DNA of 42,450 nucleotides from the NCBI GenBank assembly GCA_001873215.1, contig MNYS01000010.1, positions 1 through 42,450 on the forward strand. The letters are read 5' to 3'. Each line of letters opens with the position of its first letter. Position 1 is the first letter of the stretch. Below, piece after piece: positions 22,799 through 31,842 of this stretch. The position numbers were made by a program, and so were the translations under genes. This DNA is from Candidatus Levybacteria bacterium CG2_30_37_29 (GTDB taxonomy: Bacteria; Patescibacteriota; Microgenomatia; Levybacterales; GWA1-39-11). The notes beneath the pieces are model-generated. The model was not told the origin of the DNA. It saw only the letters and a program-made list of their open reading frames with translations, and did no database searches.

Positions 22799-25681
22799 TT
22801 AGTCTAATTCTTTTTTCAAATACATACCTGTAAAAGATGAGGGTGTTGCGATAATTTGCGCCGGTGTTCCTTGTGTAACAATTTCTCCTCCGCTGTCTCC
22901 GCCTTCAGGTCCCAGATCAATTACGTAATCGGAATTTTTAATAACATCCATATTGTGCTCTATGACTATGACAGTATTTCCTTTTTCAACAAGTTTTCTT
23001 AAGACATAAATTAGTTTTTCAAGGTCTGCAAAATGAAGTCCTGTTGTCGGCTCATCTAGAAGATATAGGCTTCCTCCTCCGCCTTTTTTTGAGAGCTCAG
23101 ATGCTAATTTAATTCTTTGTGCTTCTCCTCCTGATAGAGTTGTTGCCGATTGACCAAGCTTGATATAAGATAACCCGACTTCTTTCAGAGTTGAAAGTTT
23201 TGTTGAAAGTCGATCGTGGAATGAAAAAAAGGACAAAGCTTCATCAACGCTCATGTCCAACACTTCTGAAATATTTTTTCCTTCAAACAAAATTTCAAGC
23301 GTGTCGCTTGTATACCTTCTGCCGTTGCAAGACTCGCATTGAATATAAACATCAGGCAGGAATTGCATTTCAATTTTCAATTGTCCTTCTCCTTCGCAAG
23401 TTTCACATCTTCCTCCTTTAACATTGAAAGAAAAACGTCCAGGACCGTATCCGCGAAGCCTTGCTTCTTTTGTGTTAGCAAAAGTGTCCCGTATAAAAGT
23501 GAATGCCCCCGTGTATGTAGCAGGATTGCTTCTTGGCGTTCTTCCAATCGGTGATTGATCAATCATAAATACTCGTTTTAACAACTCGTCTCCTGTTAAA
23601 TAAGAAAATTTTCCGGGTCGCTCTTTATGATAAGGATTTTTTTTGACTGCTAAAGCATGATATAAAACATCATTGATAAGAGTAGATTTCCCGCTACCTG
23701 AAACTCCGGTTATGCTAATTAAGTTTTCTAAAGGAAAGTTAACAGTAAGGTTTTTAAGATTATGCTCGTTAACTCCTCCAATTGTGAGCATTTTGTTTTC
23801 TGAATATATCTGTTTACCTTGCCTCTTAATTGAGATTTTTTTTCGTCCGGATAAATATTCACCTGTCAAAGATTTTGTGTTATTTTTAATTTCGTTAGGT
23901 GTTCCCTGCGCGATAATTTTACCCCCTTCAAGACCTGCTCCCGGCCCTATATCAAAAATGTAGTCTGAAGCCTCCATTGTTTCTCTATCATGCTCTACGA
24001 CTATAACACTGTTTCCCAGATCCTTGAGTTTTTTTAGAGTATTTATAAGTTTTGTATTATCTCGAGGATGAAGGCCTATTGATGGTTCGTCCAAAACATA
24101 CAAAACTCCTGAAAGACCGCTGCCGATTTGACTTGCAAGCCTTATTCTCTGCGCTTCCCCTCCTGCAAGGCTTTGCGCGCTTCGAGACAGTGTCAGGTAA
24201 GATAATCCTACATCAAGTAAAAATTTTAGCCTGGTAATTATTTCTTTTAATATAATTCGTGCAATTTGAACTTCTCGTGTAGTCAATTTTTTTTCAAGGA
24301 TCAATACAAAACCATATGCGTCCTCAATGCTCATATCGGTTGTTTGTACTATAGATTTATTGTCAATAGTAACGCCAACTGCCTCTGTTTTAAGACGCGC
24401 TCCAAGACACACATCACAAACTTTAGGGGTCATAAATTTTTCAATTTCTTTTTTAATAAGTTCTGATTCGGTATCATGATACTTCGTTTGTAAATAGTTA
24501 ACGACTCCTAAAAACTTCTCGTGAATTTTAGTTCTTTCACCAAATCTATTTGTACCCGAAACAGTGTAAATTTTATCTCCGGTTCCGTGCATTATAAAAT
24601 TTTTATCTTCATCGCTAAACTCTTTAAGATGTTTTGTTTGCGAAATATTATTATCTTCAAGCGCTTTTCTAAACACCCTTGCAAACCATGTATCTTGAGA
24701 TGAAACATTTGAAAATGCCAAAATTCCGCCTTCTGCTATTGATAATTCCTTTGCCAATACTAAATCTTCGTCAATTGAAAATAGCTCACCAAGACCATTA
24801 CACTGCGGGCAAGCTCCATATGGAGAATTAAAAGAAAAAAGTCGCGGTTCTACTTCAGGAATAGGCGTACCGTCAAAGCTACACGCAAACTTTTGAGAGT
24901 AAAACATATCCTCTGTCTTTTCAGGTTTTTCCGGAATTGAAAATCCTTTATCCAGTATTTTTGAAATAATTACTTCACCATTACCCAAATTTAATGCTTG
25001 CTCAACAGAATCAAGAAGCCTTTGTTTATCAAAGTCTTTTTCTACGGTAATTCTGTCTACAACAACGTCTATGTTGTGTTTGTTTGTTTTTATCAAAACG
25101 TAATCTTCGGAAAGAAGAAAAACTTTTCCGTCAATCCTTACTCTTTGATATCCTCTTTTTTTAAGGTCGCGGAAAAGCTCTTGATATTCACCCTTTCTTC
25201 CTTTAATAATAGGGGCAAGAATAAGAATTCTGGTCTTCCCTGCTCCCAAATTTTTTAAAATTATATCTTCAACAATTTTTTCTTTTGTAGTATGGGTTAT
25301 CTCAAGTCCGCACTTTGGACAGTGAGGGTGTCCAATTCGGGCAAATAAGAGACGCATATAGTCATAGATTTCAGTAACCGTTCCGACTGTTGAACGGGGA
25401 TTGTGAGATGCGCTTTTCTGGTCTATTGAAATACTTGGTGAAAGACCTTCTATAAAATCAACGTCGGGCTTTTTCATAATCCCCAAAAATTGACGTGCAT
25501 ACGAAGATAGACTTTCAACATATCTTCGTTGACCTTCAGCATAAATAGTGTCAAAAGCAAGTGAGCTTTTTCCGCTACCTGAAAGACCGGTAAATACAAC
25601 AAGCTTGTATTTTGGAATTTCCAAGTCTATGTTTTTGAGGTTATGTTCCCGCGCCCCTTTAATAATTATTTTATCAAGCAT
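22799..25681 (-). CDS. uvrA: UvrABC excinuclease subunit A
   Basis: This is the damage-sensing ABC ATPase, 960 residues (normal about 940-960). It has two ATPase halves, with Walker [10 protein letters not shown] and GVSGSGKST and signature motifs [10 protein letters not shown] and [10 protein letters not shown]. Zinc modules include CDVCLGARL and CETCEGEGQ...CESCNG. In the first UvrA zinc module, the usual CxxC reads CSFD (before [15 protein letters not shown]), so one Cys is replaced by Asp. The gene is followed after 4 nt by uvrC. Transcription is predicted from a TATAAT overlapped by a 27-bp palindrome, which suggests tight repression. Confidence 0.97.
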   Translation of the reverse strand: MLDKIIIKGAREHNLKNIDLEIPKYKLVVFTGLSGSGKSSLAFDTIYAEGQRRYVESLSSYARQFLGIMKKPDVDFIEGLSPSISIDQKSASHNPRSTVGTVTEIYDYMRLLFARIGHPHCPKCGLEITHTTKEKIVEDIILKNLGAGKTRILILAPIIKGRKGEYQELFRDLKKRGYQRVRIDGKVFLLSEDYVLIKTNKHNIDVVVDRITVEKDFDKQRLLDSVEQALNLGNGEVIISKILDKGFSIPEKPEKTEDMFYSQKFACSFDGTPIPEVEPRLFSFNSPYGACPQCNGLGELFSIDEDLVLAKELSIAEGGILAFSNVSSQDTWFARVFRKALEDNNISQTKHLKEFSDEDKNFIMHGTGDKIYTVSGTNRFGERTKIHEKFLGVVNYLQTKYHDTESELIKKEIEKFMTPKVCDVCLGARLKTEAVGVTIDNKSIVQTTDMSIEDAYGFVLILEKKLTTREVQIARIILKEIITRLKFLLDVGLSYLTLSRSAQSLAGGEAQRIRLASQIGSGLSGVLYVLDEPSIGLHPRDNTKLINTLKKLKDLGNSVIVVEHDRETMEASDYIFDIGPGAGLEGGKIIAQGTPNEIKNNTKSLTGEYLSGRKKISIKRQGKQIYSENKMLTIGGVNEHNLKNLTVNFPLENLISITGVSGSGKSTLINDVLYHALAVKKNPYHKERPGKFSYLTGDELLKRVFMIDQSPIGRTPRSNPATYTGAFTFIRDTFANTKEARLRGYGPGRFSFNVKGGRCETCEGEGQLKIEMQFLPDVYIQCESCNGRRYTSDTLEILFEGKNISEVLDMSVDEALSFFSFHDRLSTKLSTLKEVGLSYIKLGQSATTLSGGEAQRIKLASELSKKGGGGSLYLLDEPTTGLHFADLEKLIYVLRKLVEKGNTVIVIEHNMDVIKNSDYVIDLGPEGGDSGGEIVTQGTPAQIIATPSSFTGMYLKKELD

Positions 25682-25698
25682 AGAAAGTTATCTATTTA

Positions 25699-25714
25699 GC
25701 TTCGTTTACGAAGC
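25699..25714. repeat. Small hairpin in the uvrA leader
   Basis: GCTTCG-TTTA-CGAAGC, a perfect 6-bp stem, 18 bp upstream of the uvrA ATG. Confidence 0.45.
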
Positions 25715-25716
25715 GC

Positions 25717-25743
25717 AATGTACTACTTTTAAAGTAGTACATT
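25717..25743. promoter_or_regulatory. 27-bp palindrome on the uvrA promoter, candidate operator
   Basis: AATGTACTACTTT, one T, AAAGTAGTACATT: 13-bp arms with no mismatch. It overlaps the uvrA -10 and transcription start. Because the flanking genes diverge it is unlikely to be a terminator. Confidence 0.6.
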
Positions 25744-25769
25744 ATAGACTATCTTCGGTGAATAATTCA
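25741..25769 (-). promoter_or_regulatory. uvrA promoter
   Basis: On the minus strand TTGAAT (25764-25769), 17-bp spacer, TATAAT (25741-25746). Predicted start near 25734, giving a leader of about 53 nt. Confidence 0.65.
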
Positions 25770-25788
25770 AGCATAGAGACCTGTGTGC

Positions 25789-25794
25789 TATAAT
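25789..25794 (+). promoter_or_regulatory. Leaderless promoter of yjjX
   Basis: TATAAT ends 8 bases before the GTG at 25802. Its -35 (TTCAAG, 25766-25771) overlaps the -35 of the divergent uvrA promoter. Confidence 0.55.
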
Positions 25795-25801
25795 ATTTTT
25801 T

Positions 25802-26335
25802 GTGAAAAAAGTTGCAGTCGGATCGAGAAATCCGGTAAAAATTCAAGCCGTAAAAACGGCGTTTGAAAAAGTATGGCCAGATGAAAAATGGGAAGTTGTT
25901 GGAATTGAAGTATCCTCAAGTGTATCAAATCAACCAATGAGCGATAAAGAAAGTATAAAAGGCGCACGTAATAGAGCAAAAAGAGCTCTCAAAAAAATTA
26001 AAGCTGATTTTGGAGTAGGAATTGAGGGAGGTTTGCATAAAATCGGCAAAAATTGGTTTGATTGCGGATGGCTGATTGTTATTGATAGCAGTAAAAAAGA
26101 AGGAATCGGCTCAACAATTAGAGCGCACACGCCAGCCAAAATGATGAAACATATTTTTGACGGAAAAGAGCTGGGAGAAGCGTGTGATATTATTTTTAAC
26201 AGAAAGAATGTTAAGCAAGCAGAAGGTCAATTCGGGCTGTTAACAAACAAACACATAACCAGAACTTCAGGATATATTGATGGAGTAACAATAGCCCTTG
26301 CCCGATTTATCCACCCCGAATTGTACGAGGATTAA
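25802..26335 (+). CDS. yjjX: Inosine/xanthosine triphosphatase (YjjX/DUF84 family)
   Basis: It removes non-canonical purine nucleoside triphosphates. The 177-residue protein begins VAVGSRNPVKIQAVKTAF, the YjjX signature, followed by MSDKESIKGARNRAKRAL, FGVGIEGGL, CGWLIVIDS, and QAEGQFGLLTNKHITRTSGY near the C-terminus. Start is GTG, close to a -10 box. It faces uvrB tail to tail with stop codons overlapping by 4 nt, and diverges from uvrA. A house-cleaning NTPase between repair genes is a sensible neighbour, though co-regulation is unproven. Confidence 0.93.
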   Translation: MKKVAVGSRNPVKIQAVKTAFEKVWPDEKWEVVGIEVSSSVSNQPMSDKESIKGARNRAKRALKKIKADFGVGIEGGLHKIGKNWFDCGWLIVIDSSKKEGIGSTIRAHTPAKMMKHIFDGKELGEACDIIFNRKNVKQAEGQFGLLTNKHITRTSGYIDGVTIALARFIHPELYED

Positions 26336-28311
26336 AAAACATGGCGTAAGTATTTTATCTTATCCCGCAGGAGCGCTGCGGTTTCAAAATCAAGGCTTTT
26401 TGCAGCCTCAATCATCTCTTTTCTCAATTTTTTAATAACTTTCTCCCGCTCGTCCGGTAAAAGAACTTCCTTTTCCATAAGAGGTTTTATGTCTTCTAAA
26501 ACGTCCACTTTCTCAACAAGCCTGGCACGTATTATTTTTTCAACAGATTTTGGAGTTATACCATGCTTTTTGTTATAGGAAAGCTGGTGATTTCTTCGCC
26601 TGTCAACTTCTTTTATTGCCTCACTCATAGAACCGGTTATGCTATCCGCATACAAAAGCACTCTTGAGTCTACTCTTCTTGCTCCCCTACCCATTATTTG
26701 AATAAGTGACGTTTTGCTTCTCAAAAAGCCTTCTTTATCAGCATCCAAAATTGCAACAAGGGAAACCTCAGGAAGGTCCAGTCCTTCTCGCAATAAATTT
26801 ATTCCGACTAAAACGTCATAAGTTCCGTCCCGTAACTGATCTAATATGTCTTGTCTATCAAGTGTTTGTACTTCTGAATGAAGATAGGTTACTTTAATTC
26901 CGCGTTCCTCGAGGTAAACAGATAAGTCTTCTGCCATTCTTTTTGTTAACGTTGTAACCAGCACTCTTTCTTTCTTTTTAATAACACGTTCTATTTCGGA
27001 AATTAAATCATTTATTTGTCCTTCGCTTGGACGTACGATTATTTCCGGATCCACAACCCCGGTCGGCCTAATAAGCTGTTCTGCGATATTTTCTGAACCG
27101 GCAAGACTTGTCTCATATTCGTTTGGTGTAGCACTTGCAAAAATAGTACTATCTATTCTTTCAAGAAATTCGCTATACATAAGAGGTCTATTATCAAAAG
27201 CAGAGGGAAGACGAAAGCCGTAGTCAACAAGAGTTTTCTTTCTTGCTCGGTCACCATTATACATTCCTCTTATTTGAGGAATTGTAATATGCGACTCGTC
27301 AATTACAACAAGCCAGTCGTCTGATACAGATCTAAAATACTCCAATAAAGAAAATGGGGCTTCACCCGGCGCTCGTCCGTCAAAATACCGTGAGTAATTT
27401 TCAATACCGTTTACATAGCCGAGTTCCTTAATCATTTTTAGGTCATATTCTGTTCTTTGAGAAAGCCTTTGTGCCTCAAGAAGTTTTCCTTCTAATCTTA
27501 ACTCGGTAAGTCTTTGGGCCAAATCGTGCCTTATTTGAACGAATACACTTTCATAACTTGCAGGGTCGGTTATATAGTGTTTTGCGGGGTAAATTGTTAT
27601 AGAATCAACATTTTTAATAAACTCTCCGGTTAAAGGATCCAAAACTTCTATTTTTAGAATAGTATCATCTTCCAAAATAAATCTTACGATAAAATCATCA
27701 TACGAAGGATACAATTCTATTACCTCACCTTTTGCTCTAAAAGATCCGCGCTTAAAATTATAATCATTTCGGACATACATCAAATCAAGAAACCTTTCCA
27801 TTAAATGTTTTCTTTCAATTTTCTGTTGTTTTGAAAGAGTAAAAACAATTTTTTTGTATTCTGCAGGCGACCCTAAATTATAAATACAGGAAACAGACGC
27901 GACAACGATAGTATCGGGACGGGTCAAAATATTTGTCGTTGCGGCAAGTCTAAGCTTGTCAATTTCCTCATTTATTTCCGTTTCTTTTGCAATGTACGTA
28001 TCCGTTGTCGGCATGTAAGCTTCAGGCTGGTAGTAATCGTAATATGAAACAAAATAAGAAACGGCATTTTCAGGAAAAAAGTCTCTGAATTCCTGGTATA
28101 GCTGAGCTGCAAGAGTTTTATTATGGGAAATTATAAGAGTGGGTTTTTGAATTTTTTGAATAACATTTGACATTGTAAATGTTTTACCGCTGCCGGTTAC
28201 TCCAAGAAGTACTTGAGATTTTTCGCCTGTCAAAAATCCCTTTGTCAATTTTTCTATTGCGTAAGGCTGATCACCCGTTGGTTTGAATTTTGGTTTGAGC
28301 TTGAATTTCAC
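26332..28311 (-). CDS. uvrB: UvrABC excinuclease subunit B
   Basis: This is the damage-verifying helicase of nucleotide excision repair, 659 residues and complete. It shows Walker A GVTGSGKTFTM, the beta-hairpin region SYYDYYQPEAYMP, VVIDESHITIPQI (Walker B, DESH), the helicase motifs QIMGRGARR, and a C-terminal UVR motif (KEMIEAAKSLDFETAALLRD) that contacts UvrC. It uses a GTG start with TAAAAT at the leaderless distance. It diverges from lexA across a 217-bp intergenic region and converges on yjjX with a 4-nt overlap. Confidence 0.97.
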   Translation of the reverse strand: MKFKLKPKFKPTGDQPYAIEKLTKGFLTGEKSQVLLGVTGSGKTFTMSNVIQKIQKPTLIISHNKTLAAQLYQEFRDFFPENAVSYFVSYYDYYQPEAYMPTTDTYIAKETEINEEIDKLRLAATTNILTRPDTIVVASVSCIYNLGSPAEYKKIVFTLSKQQKIERKHLMERFLDLMYVRNDYNFKRGSFRAKGEVIELYPSYDDFIVRFILEDDTILKIEVLDPLTGEFIKNVDSITIYPAKHYITDPASYESVFVQIRHDLAQRLTELRLEGKLLEAQRLSQRTEYDLKMIKELGYVNGIENYSRYFDGRAPGEAPFSLLEYFRSVSDDWLVVIDESHITIPQIRGMYNGDRARKKTLVDYGFRLPSAFDNRPLMYSEFLERIDSTIFASATPNEYETSLAGSENIAEQLIRPTGVVDPEIIVRPSEGQINDLISEIERVIKKKERVLVTTLTKRMAEDLSVYLEERGIKVTYLHSEVQTLDRQDILDQLRDGTYDVLVGINLLREGLDLPEVSLVAILDADKEGFLRSKTSLIQIMGRGARRVDSRVLLYADSITGSMSEAIKEVDRRRNHQLSYNKKHGITPKSVEKIIRARLVEKVDVLEDIKPLMEKEVLLPDEREKVIKKLRKEMIEAAKSLDFETAALLRDKIKYLRHVF

Positions 28312-28318
28312 AGGTCTT

Positions 28319-28324
28319 ATTTTA
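28319..28324 (-). promoter_or_regulatory. Leaderless extended -10 of uvrB
   Basis: On the minus strand TGT-TAAAAT ends 8 bases before the GTG at 28311. An 11-bp TTCTTGAAGAA palindrome lies about 25 bp further upstream. Confidence 0.5.
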
Positions 28325-28358
28325 ACACAATAGGATTTTTATTCGTTCTTCAAGAAAA

Positions 28359-28401
28359 CATCTTCTATGAGGAAACTCTCGCTTTAAAGTTTGAGAAGAT
28401 G
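28359..28401. promoter_or_regulatory. Interrupted inverted repeat between uvrB and lexA
   Basis: CATCTTCT...AGAAGATG (8-bp arms) with an inner AAACT/AGTTT pair. It lies between divergent promoters, so an operator or hairpin is more likely than a terminator. Confidence 0.4.
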
Positions 28402-28429
28402 CTATATTGTTTGTACCAGTTTGTCTATC

Positions 28430-28458
28430 TTGACAACTTCGGATAATTTTCGTATAAA
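28430..28458 (+). promoter_or_regulatory. lexA promoter
   Basis: TTGACA, 17-bp spacer, TATAAA. Predicted start near 28465, giving a leader of about 64 nt, unlike most other genes here. Confidence 0.65.
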
Positions 28459-28490
28459 TTTAGTATAAATTATTTATAGATTAATTAAAA

Positions 28491-28522
28491 CTAAACCCTA
28501 ATAACTAATATCTAAACCCTAA
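28491..28522 (+). repeat. Direct repeats CTAAACCCTAA in the lexA leader
   Basis: Two identical 11-mers start 21 bp apart (28491 and 28512), two helical turns. They lie between the lexA promoter and ATG. Confidence 0.5.
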
Positions 28523-28528
28523 ATAAAA

Positions 28529-29188
28529 ATGACTGCCGTTTTATACAGAAAAGAAAGAGAACTCCTAACATTTATTCTTCAATTTCAAGAACAACATGGA
28601 TATTCCCCTACTCTTCGTGAGATGGCTGATGCAACAGGCAGACGGAGTGTTTCAACAATCCATGCCATCATAAGAACTCTTGTTGATAAGGGGTATATGC
28701 AAAAAGTTGAAGGAAATACAAGAACTCTAAAGGTTTTGAAAAAGGAAAATATTGATTCTATTCTCGGAACAACCACAAGGGCTCTAGGTCCAAGCATAGC
28801 GCTTCCGCTTTTCGGATATATTGCAGCAGGAAAACCTCTTGAACCCCATGTTGATCCCGAAGCAACATTTGCTGTCGCATCAAGTATGATTTCAGGGAAA
28901 AAACCGTCATACGTATTGCAGGTAAAAGGAAGCTCTATGATTGAAGATGGAATTTTGGACGGTGACTTTGTAGTGATTGAAAAAACCGAGACGGCAAATA
29001 ACGGAGATATTGTTGTGGCCTTGGTTGATGAAAATCTCGCGACCTTAAAACGTTTTTATAAAGAAGACGATAAAGTTGTTCTAAGACCTGCCAACCGGGA
29101 TATGGACCCTATTTACCCAAGGTCTATAAAAATACAGGGAATTGCCGTATCTCTTGTCCGGAGATTTAACTTCTCCTCTACTTCTTAA
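28529..29188 (+). CDS. lexA: LexA-type SOS repressor
   Basis: The 219-residue protein has an N-terminal winged HTH (GYSPTLREMADATGRRSVSTIHAIIRTLVDKGY), a linker, and an S24 autoprotease domain. The cleavage site Ala-Gly is in GYIAAGKPLE (about 100/101), the catalytic Ser in KGSSMIEDG (about 136), and the catalytic Lys in ATLKRFYK (about 174), so self-cleavage should work. Damage-activated RecA triggers it; RecA is not in this window. It diverges from uvrB and its 3' end overlaps the convergent dedA gene by 11 nt. Confidence 0.96.
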   Translation: MTAVLYRKERELLTFILQFQEQHGYSPTLREMADATGRRSVSTIHAIIRTLVDKGYMQKVEGNTRTLKVLKKENIDSILGTTTRALGPSIALPLFGYIAAGKPLEPHVDPEATFAVASSMISGKKPSYVLQVKGSSMIEDGILDGDFVVIEKTETANNGDIVVALVDENLATLKRFYKEDDKVVLRPANRDMDPIYPRSIKIQGIAVSLVRRFNFSSTS

Positions 29189-29807
29189 ATAATTTTTTTC
29201 TTAGACTAAGATGTTTTTCAATATACACAACAACAGCCAAAATTATTAATCCTGCAATTATAAACTCAAACTTTCTGTAATACGGCTCAAGAGAATTCCA
29301 GTTTTCTCCTAAAACAAATCCGATATACGTCAAAAATATTGACCAAATAAGACATCCAAAAGTTGTATATACAATAAATTTTTTCAAATTCATTTCAAAC
29401 ATACCTGCAGGAAGAGAAATTACTGTACGCACAGCAGGTAATAAGCGTGAGATAAAAATTATTTTGTCTCCGTATTTTTCAAACCACTTTCTTGCGCGGT
29501 TATATTCATGTTCTGAAAGTAAGACAAATTTACCATATTTCTTAATAATTCCAAGAAGTACAGTTTCCTCCAGAACGTAACCTATGTAATAAGCAGCCAG
29601 AGAGCCGGCAACATTTGCGAGTGTACCTACGATAACAATTAAAGTAAAAGATAGCTGTCCTTTTGAAGCAAGAAACCCGGCAAATGGCATTGTAATTTCT
29701 GAAGGAATCGGAATAAGAGCAGACTCAAGCGCCATAAGAATGAATATTCCAACATAACCCGTAGAGCTAATTAGTTGTATAATGTAGTGTCCTAAAACTT
29801 CAATCAT
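29178..29807 (-). CDS. DedA-family membrane protein (VTT domain)
   Basis: The 209-residue polytopic protein has the family blocks ALESALIPIPSEITMPFAGFLAS (first re-entrant loop), VAGSLAAYYIGY, and KYGDKIIFISRLLPAVRTVISLPAGMFEMN (second re-entrant loop with the conserved Arg pair). DedA proteins are linked to lipid carrier recycling and membrane homeostasis. Length and motifs are complete. It converges with lexA and diverges from rsmI. No partner gene is evident. Confidence 0.94.
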   Translation of the reverse strand: MIEVLGHYIIQLISSTGYVGIFILMALESALIPIPSEITMPFAGFLASKGQLSFTLIVIVGTLANVAGSLAAYYIGYVLEETVLLGIIKKYGKFVLLSEHEYNRARKWFEKYGDKIIFISRLLPAVRTVISLPAGMFEMNLKKFIVYTTFGCLIWSIFLTYIGFVLGENWNSLEPYYRKFEFIIAGLIILAVVVYIEKHLSLRKKLFKK

Positions 29808-29886
29808 AAAACAAAATGAGTAAAATTGTCATATCGTTAAATAGCATAATTATTCAAGCTATTTAGCTATTCTGAGTATTTATATT

Positions 29887-30585
29887 ATGTCACTTTACAT
29901 TGTATCAACGCCTATTGGTAATTTGCAAGACATTACTTTGCGCGCAATTGAAATTTTAAAAAGCTCGGATCTAATTCTGTGCGAAGATACCAGAGTTACA
30001 GGTGGACTTTTGTATCATTTAGGAATTAAAAAAGAAATGCAGGTAATAAATGATTCAAATGAAGAAACTAAGATTTATGAAATGTTAAAATATCTCCAAA
30101 ACGGTAAAAATATAGCGCTTGTTTCAGATGCAGGTACTCCTCTTATTTCAGATCCGGGATTTAAACTTATCCGCGAAGCTATCAAAAAAAATATTAAAAT
30201 TGTTCCAATTCCGGGTCCAAGCTCTATTACAACAGCTCTTTGCACAGCCGGTGTTCCAACGGATAAATTTTTATATTTAGGATTTTTACCTGATTCTTAT
30301 GAAAAGAAAAAGAATACACTTCTGCGCCTGAATGATTCTCTTACATCTTTGTCTTCTAACAAACTTTCTCCAACCGTAATTTTCTTTGAATCTCCACACA
30401 GATTATTAAAAACCTTGGATGCGCTCCAAGAGGTTTTTGGAGACATAGAAATTGTTGTCGCACGTGAATTAACCAAAATATACGAAGAATTTTTAAGAGA
30501 TAAATTATCTTTGTTAAAATTACATTTTGAAAAAAGTTTACCTAAAGGAGAATTTGTTATTCTTATTAATTCAAAAACAAACTAA
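29887..30585 (+). CDS. rsmI: 16S rRNA (cytidine-1402-2'-O)-methyltransferase
   Basis: The 232-residue SAM-dependent methylase has the family signature near the start (YIVSTPIGNLQDITLRAIEILK, then CEDTR), ALVSDAGTPLISDPGF, and PIPGPSSITTALCTAG. It methylates C1402 in the decoding centre of the 30S subunit. The C-terminal helix region (FFESPHRLLKTLDAL, VARELTKIYEEFLRD) is present, though the extra HhH-like tail of long homologues is absent. Stop codons of rsmI and eno overlap by 4 nt tail to tail. Confidence 0.95.
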   Translation: MSLYIVSTPIGNLQDITLRAIEILKSSDLILCEDTRVTGGLLYHLGIKKEMQVINDSNEETKIYEMLKYLQNGKNIALVSDAGTPLISDPGFKLIREAIKKNIKIVPIPGPSSITTALCTAGVPTDKFLYLGFLPDSYEKKKNTLLRLNDSLTSLSSNKLSPTVIFFESPHRLLKTLDALQEVFGDIEIVVARELTKIYEEFLRDKLSLLKLHFEKSLPKGEFVILINSKTN

Positions 30586-31838
30586 ATTTGTTTTAATTCT
30601 GCCTCAATTTCCGTAAGCCTGTTATATTTGAGCACGCGTTCATGAACAGGTGCGCCAAACTTTACATAGTCTGCGCCTACTCCGACTGCAAAATCAGCAA
30701 TAAAATCATCCATTGTTTCACCGCTTCTTTGAGATACAACAATTTTTAAGTTCTTAAATTTTGCCATCTCCACAACCGCCAGAGTCTCTGTAACCGTTCC
30801 TGCTTGATTAGGTTTTATAACCATACCGTTTATAACATTGTTATCTAAAGCAAGCTGAAGCCTGTATGGATTTGTTGTTGTTATATCGTCTCCTATTATT
30901 AAAGTTTTTGAAGAAAGAGCATTATATATTTTTTTCCAACCCTCCCAGTCATCTTCCGCAAAAGGATCTTCTATATAAATAAGTGAGTATTCATTAAAAA
31001 TATTTGTATAATATTCAACCAAATCATCTTGATTGTAAGGCGTTGGCCGGTCCAAAAGTCTATACTCTTTTCCATCCAGAAAAAAATGCGCGGCCGCATC
31101 AACTCCCAGAAATACGTCAAACGAAAATTTATATCCCGATTGATCAATAGCCTGCTTTAAAAGATTCAAAGCTTCTATATTTGAACTGGTGACCGGAGAG
31201 AAACCGCCTTCATCTGCGTTTAAAGTTGAAAGATTTCTATCACGCAAAAGCGTCCTAAGCGATGAGTATACGGCGCTGGCAATTTCAAGGCTTTCTGAAT
31301 AAGTTTTTGCCGACGCAGGAACAAGTAAAAATTCTTGAAAATTTATGCTGCCTTGTGCATGTTTTCCGCCTTCAATAATGTTAAACATTGGTGTAGGAAT
31401 TTTTGCAGGTTTATCATTAAGGCCCAAAAATTGACGGATATATACTGACAAAGGAAGAAGAGAACTTTTTGCTCCTGCTTTTGCAACAGCCTGAGAAACA
31501 GAAAGAATAGCATTTGCCCCAAGTCTTCCTTTATTTTGAGTCCCGTCAAGCTCAATCATTAATTTATCGATTTTTTGCTGGTCGGTACAATCCATACCTA
31601 CAATTTTTGGGGCAATAATTGTTTGTACGTTTAAAACGGCATTTTTAACTCCAAGACCACCGAATCTTTTTGTGTCACCGTCTCGTAATTGTGAAGCCTC
31701 ATATACGCCTTTTGTTGCCCCGTTTGGTACCGATGATTTTGCCCAGACACCATCACTTAATATAATTGTTGTTTCAATTGTAGGATTGCCCCTTGAATCA
31801 AGTATTTCCTCGGCAAGTACTTGTTTTATCTTTGCCAT
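30582..31838 (-). CDS. eno: Enolase-family protein with substituted active-site motifs
   Basis: The 418-residue enolase has EEILDSRGNPTIET, NIIEGGKHAQGS, FQEF, NADEGGFSP, IEDPFAEDDW, GDDITTTNP, and IKPNQAGTV, so metal ligands and the catalytic Lys and Glu appear present. Differences are seen where enolases are nearly invariant: the mobile loop reads NGATKG instead of SGASTG, and SHRSGET reads SQRSGET, losing the His. It could still convert 2-phosphoglycerate to PEP with altered kinetics, or act on another substrate. It is the last gene of the five-gene operon, 4 nt after the PEP-synthase-like gene. Confidence 0.9.
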   Translation of the reverse strand: MAKIKQVLAEEILDSRGNPTIETTIILSDGVWAKSSVPNGATKGVYEASQLRDGDTKRFGGLGVKNAVLNVQTIIAPKIVGMDCTDQQKIDKLMIELDGTQNKGRLGANAILSVSQAVAKAGAKSSLLPLSVYIRQFLGLNDKPAKIPTPMFNIIEGGKHAQGSINFQEFLLVPASAKTYSESLEIASAVYSSLRTLLRDRNLSTLNADEGGFSPVTSSNIEALNLLKQAIDQSGYKFSFDVFLGVDAAAHFFLDGKEYRLLDRPTPYNQDDLVEYYTNIFNEYSLIYIEDPFAEDDWEGWKKIYNALSSKTLIIGDDITTTNPYRLQLALDNNVINGMVIKPNQAGTVTETLAVVEMAKFKNLKIVVSQRSGETMDDFIADFAVGVGADYVKFGAPVHERVLKYNRLTEIEAELKQI

Positions 31839-31842
31839 AATT

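Noticed and set aside
25717-25743. Palindrome as an intrinsic terminator
   Set aside because: Both neighbouring genes run away from it, so there is no transcript to terminate.
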